A DNA stretch of 64,000 bases, taken from Vibrio coralliirubri. Its GTDB lineage: Bacteria; Pseudomonadota; Gammaproteobacteria; Enterobacterales; Vibrionaceae. This document shows, piece by piece, positions 20,986-30,965 of this stretch. The DNA lies in contig NZ_AP025470.1 in assembly GCF_024347375.1 (NCBI RefSeq), forward strand, positions 3,534,001 to 3,598,000, in the 5' to 3' direction. How positions within the stretch are numbered: position 1 is the first letter of the stretch; each line of letters starts with the position of its first letter. Below the pieces are notes generated by a model. That model did no database searches. It was not told the origin of the DNA and saw nothing but the letters and a program-made list of their open reading frames with translations. A program made the translations under genes and the position numbers.

Positions 20986-21123
20986 ATATTCTCCCGACGC
21001 TCCCCTCCTCGTAACATACCTTAGACAAAAGCCCTCAGAGGCTGTCGCGCTAAATTCAAAAAAACCGATAACAAAACCAACGCCAAACGTGAAATCACCT
21101 AGCTGTGAAAAGAGGCTAAAGAT

Positions 21124-21687
21124 ATGAAAAACATACTGTTCCTGATCGGGTTAACAGTCGCGCTCTCGTGCTCTGCTCAAACGGTGTATACCTGGGTAGA
21201 TGAAGATGGCGTGCTCCACTTTAGTGATAACCCTAGCGCTCAAGATGCCGAGGCTCTTCGCCTGCCAGATGTGCAAGCTTCAGCACCCGCCCCTAAATTT
21301 GAGGCCTCAACTCCGGTTGACGCCGCGGCTTCCTCTACAACTAAAACGCCAGCTAAAACCCAGGCAGAAGCAGAAACCACAGAGCGTGAGGTTCCTACTC
21401 AATTAGCCCTCACCATGTTGACTCCAGTTCATGATCAAACCATTCGTAGTAATCGCGGCTTAATTCCGATTCAGATAGAGCTCAACCGAAAACTTGGTAT
21501 TGGGGAGCAATTACAATTGATGCTTGATGGCCGTCGATATGGCGCCCCACAGACCCAACCTATTTGGGAATTAAAAGGTATCGATCGAGGTACTCACACC
21601 ATTGCAATTCAAGCACATAGAAGCGGCAAGCTTATTGCATCTACTAGTCCAGTCACCGTGTATTTACATCGAGCGACGCTCAAGTAG
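21124..21687 (+). CDS. DUF4124 domain-containing secreted protein
   Basis: The 187-residue protein has a signal peptide (about residues 1-19) and directly after it the DUF4124 motif TVYTWVDEDGVLHFSDNP. A low-complexity Ala/Thr/Pro linker (about 56-95) and a C-terminal beta-sandwich-like part follow. It is probably periplasmic; the function is unknown. It lies between glnA and glnL with its own upstream region, so its link to nitrogen control is only positional. Confidence 0.82.
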   Translation: MKNILFLIGLTVALSCSAQTVYTWVDEDGVLHFSDNPSAQDAEALRLPDVQASAPAPKFEASTPVDAAASSTTKTPAKTQAEAETTEREVPTQLALTMLTPVHDQTIRSNRGLIPIQIELNRKLGIGEQLQLMLDGRRYGAPQTQPIWELKGIDRGTHTIAIQAHRSGKLIASTSPVTVYLHRATLK

Positions 21688-21807
21688 GCCAATGTGTTAA
21701 AAGAGGCCAAATAACCTCTACTTTTCACCTAATCGAAGCAGCTTTCAGCGACTCTAATGAATTATCTTTAGCTTCTGGTTGATATGCGCCATACTTGAAC
21801 TTAGCTA

Positions 21808-21824
21808 CGCACCAATTTGGTGCA
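21808..21824 (+). promoter_or_regulatory. NtrC-binding site before glnL
   Basis: GCACCAA-T-TTGGTGC is a perfect 7-1-7 palindrome and fits the NtrC consensus with one mismatch at the outer base. It sits 32 nt before the glnL start codon, the position expected for autorepression of glnLG by NtrC as known in enterics. Confidence 0.85.
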
Positions 21825-21855
21825 GTGAGAAAAACACCAGTTCAAGGACGAAATA

Positions 21856-22932
21856 GTGAATCGATCAGCCAAAAGCGACAGCATAGATACACACCATCTT
21901 TCCAGCGCCATTCTCGACAATATGGTGACTTCGACATTGATGCTCGATGAGCAATTGTATGTCCGATACGCCAATCCGGCGGCTGAGCAGCTCTTTTCAC
22001 AGAGCGCACGACGCATCGTTGATCATCCACTGAGCCAACTTATCCAACACGCCTCACTGGATTTGGCACTTCTGACGCAACCACTACAAAGTGGCCAGAG
22101 CATTACCGACAGTGACGTTACCTTCGTTGTTGATAACCGCCCACTGATGCTTGAAGTCACGGTTAGCCCAATATCTTGGCAGCGAGAGACGCTGTTATTG
22201 GTTGAGATGCGCAAAATAGACCAGCAAAGACGCCTTAGCCAAGAGCTCAACCAACACGCACAACAACAAGCGGCTAAGTTGCTGGTACGCGGGTTAGCAC
22301 ATGAAATCAAAAACCCACTCGGTGGCTTAAGAGGTGCGGCGCAGTTACTTGGGAAAATGCTTCCTGATCAGTCTCTTAATGAATATACGCAGATCATTAT
22401 TGAGCAAGCCGACCGCTTAAGAGCATTGGTCGACCGTCTACTTGGCCCTCAAAAGCCAGGAACTAAGTCAGAAGAGAACCTTCACCAAATACTTGAGAAA
22501 GTCAGGCAGCTCGTAGAGCTAGAATCGGGGTCAACGCTCGCCATCGAAAGGGATTACGACCCTAGCTTACCGGACATCTTGATGGATTCGGCACAGGTTG
22601 AACAAGCGATGCTCAATATCGTTAGCAATGCAGCGCAAATTCTAAAGACTCAAGATTCTGGAAAAATCACCATTCGCACCAGAACGGTGCATCAAGCAAA
22701 TATTCACGGGCAGCGACACAAACTCGCGGCTCGTATTGAGATCAGCGATAACGGTCCGGGTATCCCCGATGATTTAAAAGACACGCTGTTTTACCCAATG
22801 GTCAGTGGACGAGAAGGTGGAACAGGGCTGGGGTTATCGATCTCTCAAAACCTGATCGATCAACACAATGGGAAAATTGATGTTGAAAGCTGGCCGGGCA
22901 ACACCACATTCACGATTTATCTACCGATTTAG
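21856..22932 (+). CDS. glnL: Nitrogen regulation sensor kinase NtrB/GlnL
   Basis: The 358-residue cytoplasmic histidine kinase/phosphatase controls NtrC. It has an N-terminal PAS domain (about residues 15-125), the H-box GLAHEIKNPLGG with the phosphorylated His near residue 150, and a HATPase domain with DNGPGIP and GGTGLGLS boxes. There is no membrane segment, as expected for NtrB. The start is a GTG at 21856 preceded by AAGGACG. It is followed by glnG, and an NtrC site lies upstream. Confidence 0.97.
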   Translation: MNRSAKSDSIDTHHLSSAILDNMVTSTLMLDEQLYVRYANPAAEQLFSQSARRIVDHPLSQLIQHASLDLALLTQPLQSGQSITDSDVTFVVDNRPLMLEVTVSPISWQRETLLLVEMRKIDQQRRLSQELNQHAQQQAAKLLVRGLAHEIKNPLGGLRGAAQLLGKMLPDQSLNEYTQIIIEQADRLRALVDRLLGPQKPGTKSEENLHQILEKVRQLVELESGSTLAIERDYDPSLPDILMDSAQVEQAMLNIVSNAAQILKTQDSGKITIRTRTVHQANIHGQRHKLAARIEISDNGPGIPDDLKDTLFYPMVSGREGGTGLGLSISQNLIDQHNGKIDVESWPGNTTFTIYLPI

Positions 22933-23052
22933 GTCACAAGAGCCTCGCTATTGAACAGCGAGATGAAAGGATTAGCTCGGTACACAAAGATTAAGACATC
23001 ATAAAAACAACAATGATTATCACAATAGATTTGGCTGCAAAGGAATTGAATT

Positions 23053-24456
23053 ATGAGTAAGGGATACGTTTGGGTCGTCGATGACGACAGCTCTATCCGC
23101 TGGGTAGTAGAGAAAACACTTTCATCTGCGGATATAAAGTGCGAAACATTTGCTGATGCTGAGAGCGTGTTACTTGCGCTTGAGCGCGAAACACCGGACG
23201 TTTTGGTGTCTGACATTCGCATGCCCGGCATTGATGGGATAGAGCTGTTGCATCAAGTTCACCAGCGCTCTCCCGACCTGCCCGTGATCATTATGACCGC
23301 GCACTCAGACCTTGATGCGGCGGTGAATGCTTATCAAAAAGGCGCCTTTGAATATCTACCAAAGCCGTTCGATATTGATGAAACACTGACTCTAGTCGAA
23401 CGAGCGATCGCGCACAGCCAAGAACAGAAACGCGAACAAGCCAGCGAAGTCGCTGAAGACACCAACGCGCCAGAAATCATCGGTGAAGCACCGGCAATGC
23501 AGGAAGTTTTCCGAGCGATTGGTCGTTTGTCTCGCTCATCCATATCCGTGCTGATCAATGGTGAATCGGGTACCGGTAAAGAATTGGTCGCTCACGCTCT
23601 GCATCGTCACAGCCCAAGAGCTAAGAAGCCCTTCATTGCCTTGAACATGGCTGCTATCCCCAAAGATCTGATCGAGTCTGAACTGTTTGGCCACGAAAAA
23701 GGCGCCTTTACCGGTGCTAACAGCGTTCGCCAAGGACGCTTCGAACAAGCCAACGGCGGCACCCTGTTTCTTGATGAGATCGGCGACATGCCACTCGATA
23801 TTCAGACTCGCTTGCTACGTGTACTTTCTGATGGCCAATTTTATCGTGTGGGTGGACACTCTGCGGTTAAGGTTGACGTTCGTATAGTTGCCGCAACCCA
23901 CCAAGACCTTGAGCGCTTAGTGCATGAAGGCGACTTCCGTGAAGACCTTTTCCACCGACTCAACGTTATCCGAATCCATATCCCGGCACTTCGCGAACGT
24001 AAACAAGACATTGAAAAACTGACTCATCACTTCCTAGCATCCGCCGCCGAAGAGCTCGGTGTTGAAGTGAAGACGCTGCATCCTGAGACCATTTTGAAGC
24101 TCAACCAGCTCAATTGGCCGGGTAACGTGCGTCAGCTTGAAAACATTTGTCGTTGGCTCACCGTGATGGCGAGCGGCAGCGAAATTCTTCCTTCAGACCT
24201 GCCACCAGAGCTGCTGGAAGAAAAAGTAGTGACCACCTCAGGAACTGGAGATAACTGGCAACAACTGCTCGCTAATTGGGCAAAGTGTGCGCTTGATTCA
24301 GGAGAAAAAGAGCTGCTGACTTATGCTCTGCCAGAGTTTGAACGTATACTGCTAGAGGCTGCACTCCACCATACTAATGGTCATAAACAGGATGCAGCTA
24401 AGGTTTTGGGATGGGGAAGAAATACCCTAACTCGTAAACTCAAAGAACTGTACTAG
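23053..24456 (+). CDS. glnG: Nitrogen regulation response regulator NtrC/GlnG
   Basis: The 467-residue sigma-54-dependent activator has a receiver domain with phospho-acceptor Asp54, an AAA+ domain with Walker A GESGTGKE and the sigma-54 contact loop GAFTGA, and a C-terminal Fis-type helix-turn-helix ([20 protein letters not shown]). All key residues are present. An AAAGGA ribosome binding site precedes the ATG. It sits 120 nt downstream of glnL, and the sites it should bind are visible upstream of glnA and glnL. Confidence 0.98.
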   Translation: MSKGYVWVVDDDSSIRWVVEKTLSSADIKCETFADAESVLLALERETPDVLVSDIRMPGIDGIELLHQVHQRSPDLPVIIMTAHSDLDAAVNAYQKGAFEYLPKPFDIDETLTLVERAIAHSQEQKREQASEVAEDTNAPEIIGEAPAMQEVFRAIGRLSRSSISVLINGESGTGKELVAHALHRHSPRAKKPFIALNMAAIPKDLIESELFGHEKGAFTGANSVRQGRFEQANGGTLFLDEIGDMPLDIQTRLLRVLSDGQFYRVGGHSAVKVDVRIVAATHQDLERLVHEGDFREDLFHRLNVIRIHIPALRERKQDIEKLTHHFLASAAEELGVEVKTLHPETILKLNQLNWPGNVRQLENICRWLTVMASGSEILPSDLPPELLEEKVVTTSGTGDNWQQLLANWAKCALDSGEKELLTYALPEFERILLEAALHHTNGHKQDAAKVLGWGRNTLTRKLKELY

Positions 24457-24564
24457 ACCTTATATGATTCTCGATGCAGCTACTTTTTAACCAAAAAAGT
24501 GTCGCTTGGTTTGAATAGTGTCGGTACAATTACAGTACACTATTCACCAAAGTTGTAGCTAAAG

Positions 24565-27147
24565 ATGTCTTTGAAAACACAAATTACTTTGAGAACCGCA
24601 GTGGTTCTGCCATTCGTGATGATTTTTCTGTTCACTATGGGCGTAATGGTTTTCACTCAAAAGCTAAGCTACAAAGAGATGGTGAGTGATGTTAGTGCAC
24701 GCCAACTAACATCACTGACTGACAATGTTCATCAAAGCCTGTCTAATTTTTTAGAAAAGCCATTTCACGCGAACCTCTCGCTCAGCCATAACATCGGCTA
24801 CCACCATCTTTATCAAGCGGGTAATCTTAGTAAGGTCCAAGACTATATTTTTTATACGTTTTCAGACCATTACACTGCTGTACCTCAACTCGATGTGATC
24901 GGCTTTGGCTCTGAAGATGGTAACTACGTCGGTTTCCGCAAAGAAGCCAACAAAGGCTACACCTTGATGGTGCAAGACGAACGCACCAATGATCAGTTGG
25001 TCATTTACCGTGGCAGCAAGATTAGTGAAGACATTCGATCGGTAATTTCAGGTTACGACCCAAGAATCCGTCCTTGGTACACACCCGTTGCGACACAGAA
25101 AAAACCGTTGTGGTCACCAATTTATGCCAATGCTGACGAACGCCAAGAAATCACCTTATCGGCTCTCGCGCCTATCTATGATGATAACGAATTCAAAGCC
25201 GTCGTCGTCAGCGACATCAAGATCAATACCTTCAATGCGTTTCTCAGAAAGCTCAAAGATAGAACAGATGCCTCTGTTTACATCATCGATAAGCAGCAAC
25301 GCTTGGTCGCGCACTCAGGTGGAGGCAGTGTCGTTTCGTGGGGCACAGGAAAAACCAACAAAGGCCAACGCTTACTGGCAACAGAGAGTGCTAACCCCGT
25401 AATACGTGAAAGCGCCAGTTACGTAGACCAATTCCACCTAATCGATAATTTGGGCGAGCAGCGCTTTAGCTTTAGCCTAGACAACGAACGCTACTTTAAC
25501 CAAATCACCCCTTACGAAGATGAACACGGCCTCACGTGGTTTATTGGAGTGTCGATTCCTGAAAGCAATCTGCTCGGTGAATTACCAGAAAATCAAAGAA
25601 ACAGCTGGTTGCTCGGGCTAGCACTGAGTTGCCTTGGGGTCATTGCAGGATTAGTTGCCTTTAATCGCGTAACCCAACCCATCACCTCGACTGCAGATGC
25701 AGCCAAACGCCTTGCTAAAGGCGATTGGGACACGAGCATGCCAAAGACGGGGCATATCTATGAAACCAGCATGTTGGTGGAGTCATTCAATGAAATGGCC
25801 AACAACTTAAAGGCCTCGTTTCACGCCTTGCAGTCTCAACTTACCTATGACTCATTAACCAAGCTATACAGTCGTGAAGGCTTTATTGATGCGGCCAAGA
25901 AACACCCTGACAACGAAGAAGGCACGCTGTATTTGATTGGTATTGATCGCTTCCGAGACATCAATGACAGCCTAGGTCATTACAATGGTGACCAGCTGCT
26001 TATCATTGCGGCCGCTCGTTTAAGAGGCACACTGCCATCCGAATACCTATTAGCTCGCACTGGTGGTGATGAGTTTGCGATTTACGCCCCAAACGTAACG
26101 CAAAGCGATGATGTTCAGCTGCTGACTAACCGCTTACTTCAAACCTTCGCTTCCCCATTTTCAATGGAATCAGAAAGCGTGGTGATTAAGGTATCGATGG
26201 GGATAGTGAATGTCTCGAATCTCTACGACATTACACTCCTGCTACGCAATAGCAGCATTGCATTGAGCAACGCAAAACAAGACAAAACCAGTGTCAGCAT
26301 TTACAGCCCGGAGATGGGCAAAGCATCGAGACATCGCACCAAGATGCTAGCGCGGATGAACCGAGCAATAGAGCTTCAACAGTTCGAACCGTTTTATCAG
26401 CCTATTATTGATCTGGAATCCGGCTCGACCATTGGTGCGGAAGCTTTAGCTCGCTGGATAACCGATGAAGGGGTGATCTCGCCGCTCGAGTTCATTCCTC
26501 TCGCGGAAGAGAGCGGGCTCATTTACGATATCGGAAAACAAATTCTGCATAAGTCCTGTCGAGATACAGCCATTGCGATTGAGTCAGGAAAGTGGAGCAA
26601 AGACTTCTCGATTCACGTCAATCTATCGGTCGATCAGCTAAGCGAAAGTGGCTTTGTCGAACAGGTTAAGGGCACGCTAAGAGACACCAAGCTGCCAGCA
26701 AGCAACCTGACACTAGAGATCACCGAATCACGCATCGTCGACAACGATCCGACCATCATCGATAACATGCTGACGCTCAAAGCGTTAGGGGTCTCAATCG
26801 CAATTGATGATTTTGGTACTGGCTACTCTTCCCTAGCCTATCTGCAAAAGCTGCCATTTGATTGCCTGAAGATAGATCGAAGCTTCGTTAGCAAGCTCAG
26901 CAAAGAGAATCTCGACAGCTCCATCGTCGCGGCCATCGTTAACATCACTAAAGGTTTCAAAGTAAGCTTAGTGGCTGAAGGCGTTGAAACACAGCAACAG
27001 GCTGAACTTCTTAAGCAGCTGCAGTGCCCGCTTGCTCAAGGCTTCTTATACAGTCGCCCAGTTCCGTTTGACCAATGGCCTACCGACCTTAGCAACTCCA
27101 AGCAAAGTGCCAAGATCAAACAAAATACCACTGAGAACCTCACCTAA
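24565..27147 (+). CDS. Membrane dCACHE-HAMP-GGDEF-EAL c-di-GMP protein
   Basis: The 860-residue inner-membrane protein has one N-terminal transmembrane helix, a periplasmic dCACHE-type sensor (about residues 40-330, with the RPWYTP motif), a second transmembrane helix near 345-365, HAMP, GGDEF and EAL domains. The GGDEF motif is intact (RTGGDEFA). The EAL domain keeps its key motifs: GAEALARW, NLSVDQL, EITES, DDFGTGYSSL, KIDRSF and AEGVET. Either synthase or phosphodiesterase activity is therefore possible on sequence. It is transcribed alone between glnG and a bidirectional terminator. Confidence 0.93.
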   Translation: MSLKTQITLRTAVVLPFVMIFLFTMGVMVFTQKLSYKEMVSDVSARQLTSLTDNVHQSLSNFLEKPFHANLSLSHNIGYHHLYQAGNLSKVQDYIFYTFSDHYTAVPQLDVIGFGSEDGNYVGFRKEANKGYTLMVQDERTNDQLVIYRGSKISEDIRSVISGYDPRIRPWYTPVATQKKPLWSPIYANADERQEITLSALAPIYDDNEFKAVVVSDIKINTFNAFLRKLKDRTDASVYIIDKQQRLVAHSGGGSVVSWGTGKTNKGQRLLATESANPVIRESASYVDQFHLIDNLGEQRFSFSLDNERYFNQITPYEDEHGLTWFIGVSIPESNLLGELPENQRNSWLLGLALSCLGVIAGLVAFNRVTQPITSTADAAKRLAKGDWDTSMPKTGHIYETSMLVESFNEMANNLKASFHALQSQLTYDSLTKLYSREGFIDAAKKHPDNEEGTLYLIGIDRFRDINDSLGHYNGDQLLIIAAARLRGTLPSEYLLARTGGDEFAIYAPNVTQSDDVQLLTNRLLQTFASPFSMESESVVIKVSMGIVNVSNLYDITLLLRNSSIALSNAKQDKTSVSIYSPEMGKASRHRTKMLARMNRAIELQQFEPFYQPIIDLESGSTIGAEALARWITDEGVISPLEFIPLAEESGLIYDIGKQILHKSCRDTAIAIESGKWSKDFSIHVNLSVDQLSESGFVEQVKGTLRDTKLPASNLTLEITESRIVDNDPTIIDNMLTLKALGVSIAIDDFGTGYSSLAYLQKLPFDCLKIDRSFVSKLSKENLDSSIVAAIVNITKGFKVSLVAEGVETQQQAELLKQLQCPLAQGFLYSRPVPFDQWPTDLSNSKQSAKIKQNTTENLT

Positions 27148-27176
27148 ATCAGGCAGAAATTGAATGAGTCAGATAC

Positions 27177-27206
27177 AAAAATGCCAGCATGATGCTGGCA
27201 TTTTTT
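27177..27206. terminator. Bidirectional terminator between the GGDEF-EAL gene and hemN
   Basis: AATGCCAGCA-TGA-TGCTGGCATT is a 10-bp stem with A residues before it and T residues after it. It can therefore end both convergent transcripts. Confidence 0.92.
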
Positions 27207-27230
27207 ATTGTTCTATTCTCTATCGAGCGA

Positions 27231-28622
27231 TTAGATAACGCGAGAGAACTGCTGTTGGCGAGCCTTTGCACGTAAGTATTTATCAAAACACATACAGATA
27301 TTACGGATCAGCAAGCGGCCACGCAGAGTAACGCGGATTTCTTTGTCATCGACTTCAACCAAATCATCGTTGATGAAGGTTTGTAGAAGCTCTAAATCTT
27401 CTTTGAAGTAGCGATTAAAGTTAACCGAGAACTCAGATTCGATCATCGTTTTATCAAGCTTAAAGTTACAGATAAGCTGCTTGATCACTTCACGACGTAG
27501 AAGGTCGTCACTGTCTAGTGCCACGCCTTTCCAAAGTGCATGGCGCAGGTCATTCACCTGAGCGTAGTACTTCTTCAGCTCTTTCTGGTTTTGAGCGTAA
27601 GCATCACCGACCATAGAGATAGCAGAAACACCGAAACCAATTAGGTCCGCTTCACCTTGGGTAGTGTAGCCTTGGAAGTTACGATGCAGAATACCTTCAC
27701 GTTGTGCTACTGCTAGCTCGTCTTCAGGCAGAGCAAAGTGGTCCATACCGATGAACTGGTAACCCGCCCCCGTTAGCGTCTCGATGGTATCTTGTAAGAT
27801 AGCCATTTTCTCTTTCGCTTCTGGTAGGTCTTCGTCTTTAATCTTACGCTGCGCAGCAAACAGCTGAGGCATGTGTGCGTAGTTAAATACCGATAAACGA
27901 CCTGGTTTCATCTCTAGCACTTGCTTCAATGTTTCAGCGAACAAAGCTTGAGTCTGCTTTGGTAGGCCGTAGATCAAATCAAGGTTGGTTGAACGGAAGC
28001 CTAGCTCTTTCGCACGCTGAACCATCGCAATGATGAACTCTTCATCTTGCTCACGATTAACCAGCTTCTGTACTTCTTTATTGAAGTCTTGAACACCAAT
28101 ACTCAGGCGGTTAAAGCCTTCGCTACGTAGGTGGTCGAGTACGTCTAGCTCAATCTCACGCGGGTCAACTTCGATACTGATTTCAGCGTCAGCGGTGAAG
28201 TTAAACTCATCACGTAGAATCATCATCAAGCGAGTGATTTGTGTCTTGGTCAAGAACGTTGGCGTACCACCACCGAAGTGCAATTGCGTCACTTCACGGC
28301 CATTCAATAAAGAGGCGCGTTGGCGGATTTCATGTTCAATCACATCAAGGTACTCATCCGCTTTATGCGAGTGACGAGTAATGACTTTATTACAACCACA
28401 GTAGTAACAAAGCTTGTGGCAGAACGGGATATGCACGTAAAGAGAGAGTGGACGCTCAGGATATTGAGTACACGCCATGTCGTAATCAGCGACGGTAAAC
28501 GCTTCATGAAACTCCAACGCAGTTGGGTATGAGGTGTAACGAGGTCCCGAATAGTTGTACTTGTTTAAGATCTCTTGATCCCAAACGATTTGCTGATTCG
28601 TTGTTACTGGCTTGCTCGACAT
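27231..28622 (-). CDS. hemN: Oxygen-independent coproporphyrinogen III dehydrogenase
   Basis: The 463-residue radical SAM enzyme makes protoporphyrinogen IX from coproporphyrinogen III without oxygen. The iron-sulfur motif CHKLCYYCGC (CxxxCxxCxC) lies near residues 68-77, and the SAM-binding FGGGTPTF is near residue 115. The length matches HemN rather than the shorter HemW. I saw no clear FNR site in the 282-bp upstream gap. Confidence 0.97.
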   Translation of the reverse strand: MSSKPVTTNQQIVWDQEILNKYNYSGPRYTSYPTALEFHEAFTVADYDMACTQYPERPLSLYVHIPFCHKLCYYCGCNKVITRHSHKADEYLDVIEHEIRQRASLLNGREVTQLHFGGGTPTFLTKTQITRLMMILRDEFNFTADAEISIEVDPREIELDVLDHLRSEGFNRLSIGVQDFNKEVQKLVNREQDEEFIIAMVQRAKELGFRSTNLDLIYGLPKQTQALFAETLKQVLEMKPGRLSVFNYAHMPQLFAAQRKIKDEDLPEAKEKMAILQDTIETLTGAGYQFIGMDHFALPEDELAVAQREGILHRNFQGYTTQGEADLIGFGVSAISMVGDAYAQNQKELKKYYAQVNDLRHALWKGVALDSDDLLRREVIKQLICNFKLDKTMIESEFSVNFNRYFKEDLELLQTFINDDLVEVDDKEIRVTLRGRLLIRNICMCFDKYLRAKARQQQFSRVI

Positions 28623-28905
28623 AGCGGTATTTCCAATTTAGATCCGCGAGAACCTAAGGTCTCTCAAATCATTTTACATACATTAAAATATAGACGGGTT
28701 ATTTTGCCACACGACCTGTAAGGTCGTTCCAAGACAAAATCAATTTTTTAGACAAAAACTCAGAACTGCTAGCTTGATCACTAACAAAGCGTCGGGATTA
28801 ACGAGACGCAAAAGGTAAGAAGGCTCATTTAACACTATCTATAAAGATAAGGTGCCTCAAGAACACCCTGTATTAAACAAGCCTCTATTTTAAAAGTCTT
28901 AGCGA

Positions 28906-29394
28906 CTAGATCATCTGAATGTCGATTTGGTTGTTGAGAGGTTTAACCTTCTCTTGCAACCTTTTCAGATCTTCAATGACCGCATCATTCAAGCGAGTCT
29001 CTGCCTTATGGCGCGTGAGATTCTGCTGCATGCGTTCTTTCTTCGTCAGTTCCTGTCTTGCCTCTCCGCGAGCCATATCTTTTACGATATGGTACAGCTC
29101 AGAAAGAGCAGGATACTCAGAATCAAAATCGACACGCTCATCACCCTGAACATTATCCATAATGATACACACTCGGATACTGATCTCAGGTAAGTCACAT
29201 TGCCCTTGAATGCCCGCTAAGCACAAAGTACTTACGTTTTCGTAAATCGTCGCGTTACGTTTTTCAATGGCTAGTGCTTGATGCTGCTTTTGCAACTCCG
29301 TCTGCTTCTTCACTTGAAGTAGAAGGTAACCTGCGTAAGAGCCCAAGCCGAGAATGATCATTCCACCAGCAATTGCTAATAAGGTTACGTTCAT
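28906..29394 (-). CDS. DUF2489 domain membrane protein
   Basis: The 162-residue protein has one N-terminal transmembrane helix (about residues 4-26), followed by a helical domain of the DUF2489 type with conserved cysteines near residues 57-66. The function is unknown. It lies 6 nt downstream of yihI and is probably co-transcribed with it and the upstream methyltransferase. Confidence 0.85.
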   Translation of the reverse strand: MNVTLLAIAGGMIILGLGSYAGYLLLQVKKQTELQKQHQALAIEKRNATIYENVSTLCLAGIQGQCDLPEISIRVCIIMDNVQGDERVDFDSEYPALSELYHIVKDMARGEARQELTKKERMQQNLTRHKAETRLNDAVIEDLKRLQEKVKPLNNQIDIQMI

Positions 29395-29400
29395 TGGCTA

Positions 29401-29958
29401 TTAACCTTTAAAGCTGTCTAAATCGAAATCTTCGAATTGAGATAGCAAGTCTTCGTCAGAGCTCGCTTTCTTCTTAGAGGCAACCGGTGCTTCTTCGAAG
29501 ATCTCTTCTTCATCGTCTTCTGGCTCTAGTAGACCTAAGCGGCCCATTAGGTGTTCGATACGATCAAGTTTCTCATCAACAAACTTCTGTAGACCAGCAC
29601 CTAGGTTTTCACCATTTTCGATACGATCTAGCAGTGTGTTCAGTTGAGCATCATTCTCAAGCATCTCTAACTCTTGTTCGTTAGATAGCTTGCGCTCTTG
29701 TTTAGTCGGCTTCTTCGCTGGTTCAACGATCAGCGGAATTTTTTTCTTACTGCCTAAACGAGGGTCACGAGCTTGTGCAGCTTTACGCTGTTTTGCTTCG
29801 CTACCATCTGAGTGACGGCTGCCAGACTTAAGGCCTTTACGCTTTTTAACACGCTTACGTTCACGACCTTCAACATCAGATTCACTACGGTTACGAGTAA
29901 CCATAGGCTCCGGAGCGCCAAGTGCTCCCGGCTTTCTTGATTTCTTACTACGACCCAT
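29401..29958 (-). CDS. yihI: Der GTPase-activating protein YihI
   Basis: The 185-residue protein has a very basic N-terminal half (MGRSKKSRKPG, then Lys/Arg clusters to about residue 85) and an acidic C-terminal half ending in a DSFKG tail, as in YihI. The family stimulates GTP hydrolysis by the ribosome assembly GTPase Der and delays late 50S maturation. It starts with a TAATG overlap on the stop of the upstream methyltransferase gene. Linkage to engB and csrC is conserved with E. coli. Confidence 0.93.
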   Translation of the reverse strand: MGRSKKSRKPGALGAPEPMVTRNRSESDVEGRERKRVKKRKGLKSGSRHSDGSEAKQRKAAQARDPRLGSKKKIPLIVEPAKKPTKQERKLSNEQELEMLENDAQLNTLLDRIENGENLGAGLQKFVDEKLDRIEHLMGRLGLLEPEDDEEEIFEEAPVASKKKASSDEDLLSQFEDFDLDSFKG

Positions 29959-30596
29959 TACTGCACTTTCCTCAGTAAAATTACATCATTTCCAAAAAAT
30001 TCTAGTTCGAGCTTATCCCGCTCTGCCAAAAACTGGAATGTTTGACGACTAAAGAAGACGACATGTGTCGGGTCATTCTTGTAGTGCCAACCAGCAAACG
30101 CGTCTACGTCTATTACTAGTTTAGTCATAAGACCAATCCAGCCCTTGGGTTTAACTAAATTCAACCATTGCTGCCACACTTTGTCTGGGTGATAAAGATG
30201 CTCTATCACCTCCGTGGCAGTCATAAAGTCATACGTTTTTTCCAACACAGAGGTATCTGGGTGGTAATAGATATCGTACAACTCCATGGTGTGTCCGGCT
30301 TCTTCTAACATAATAGATAGCGTAGGGCCTGGGCCACAACCAAAATCCAACCCTTGTGAGTTAGATGAAATTTTGTCTGTTAGTGGATCCGCGATGCGAG
30401 ATAAAAAGCGGCGATAGCCTGCATCACTAGGATCGTTCTCATGGAGATCATAGTGTGCTTTTTCTTCTTTTGCTTCTAACCTTTGTTCAGGTTTAACAAA
30501 TACCAGTTCACATTGCTGACACTGCAGATAGGCTCTGCGTTTGTCTTCAAAATAGTGATTCACGCCTTGGTGATGGCATAAGGGACAAGTATACAT
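29958..30596 (-). CDS. Zinc-ribbon class I SAM methyltransferase
   Basis: The 212-residue protein has an N-terminal zinc-ribbon-like segment (CPLC near residue 4 and CQQC near residue 26) and a class I SAM-dependent methyltransferase domain with motif I LDFGCGPGPT near residue 83. A TEVIEHL motif occurs near residue 126, similar to Methyltransf_23 members. The substrate is unknown. It is the first gene of a likely operon with yihI and the DUF2489 gene. Relative to E. coli it is inserted between csrC and yihI. Confidence 0.85.
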   Translation of the reverse strand: MYTCPLCHHQGVNHYFEDKRRAYLQCQQCELVFVKPEQRLEAKEEKAHYDLHENDPSDAGYRRFLSRIADPLTDKISSNSQGLDFGCGPGPTLSIMLEEAGHTMELYDIYYHPDTSVLEKTYDFMTATEVIEHLYHPDKVWQQWLNLVKPKGWIGLMTKLVIDVDAFAGWHYKNDPTHVVFFSRQTFQFLAERDKLELEFFGNDVILLRKVQ

Positions 30597-30681
30597 AGCA
30601 CATCCTTAAACAGGGATGCGAAACATACCAGAAACTGAGTTTATAGTGGAGAGGTATTGGGTGTTTTTTCATCAAATCAAT

Positions 30682-30936
30682 AAAAAAAGCGATAGGAAAA
30701 CCTATCGCTCTCTAAATCTGCCTATATCGGCCAAAATTTGCATACTCAACTTGGTACACAAATCTCCATTTGTTATTGGTGCTTTCCATGCCAAATTTGT
30801 TTGTTGTTCATCGTCCTGATGAGTTTTGGCTATCCTTTTCTAACACCTTGTTGCTGGGCTGTCCTAGCCTGATCCGTTTCTGTCTATACCGTTAGACTAG
30901 ATGATCATCCATATCTAAGTCAGCTCCTAGCTGATG
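30682..30936 (-). ncRNA. csrC: CsrB/CsrC-family CsrA-sequestering sRNA
   Basis: Read on the minus strand, the segment between the methyltransferase and cytochrome c4 genes carries eight GGA motifs in about 170 nt. Four lie in short hairpins: CAGCT-AGG-AGCTG (30921-30933), GGCT-AGGAC-AGCC (30857-30869), TCATC-AGGAC-GATGA (30808-30822) and CAAAT-GGAG-ATTTG (30759-30772). It ends in an 8-bp terminator stem GCGATAGG/CCTATCGC followed by seven T residues (30682-30708). The start near 30936 is inferred from a -10-like TAAAGT (30943-30948) and TTGTAG (30965-30970). E. coli csrC also lies between engB/yihA and yihI. The role would be binding and titrating CsrA. Confidence 0.88.
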
Positions 30937-30965
30937 GCGGTTACTTTACCGTGTTACAAAAAGAC

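Noticed and set aside
24565..27147. Possible degenerate GGDEF or EAL domain
   Set aside because: Both signature motifs and the main EAL metal-binding segments are intact, so there is no sequence reason to call either domain inactive.
28623..28905. FNR or other regulatory site upstream of hemN
   Set aside because: No TTGAT-N4-ATCAA-like palindrome of acceptable quality was found in the gap.
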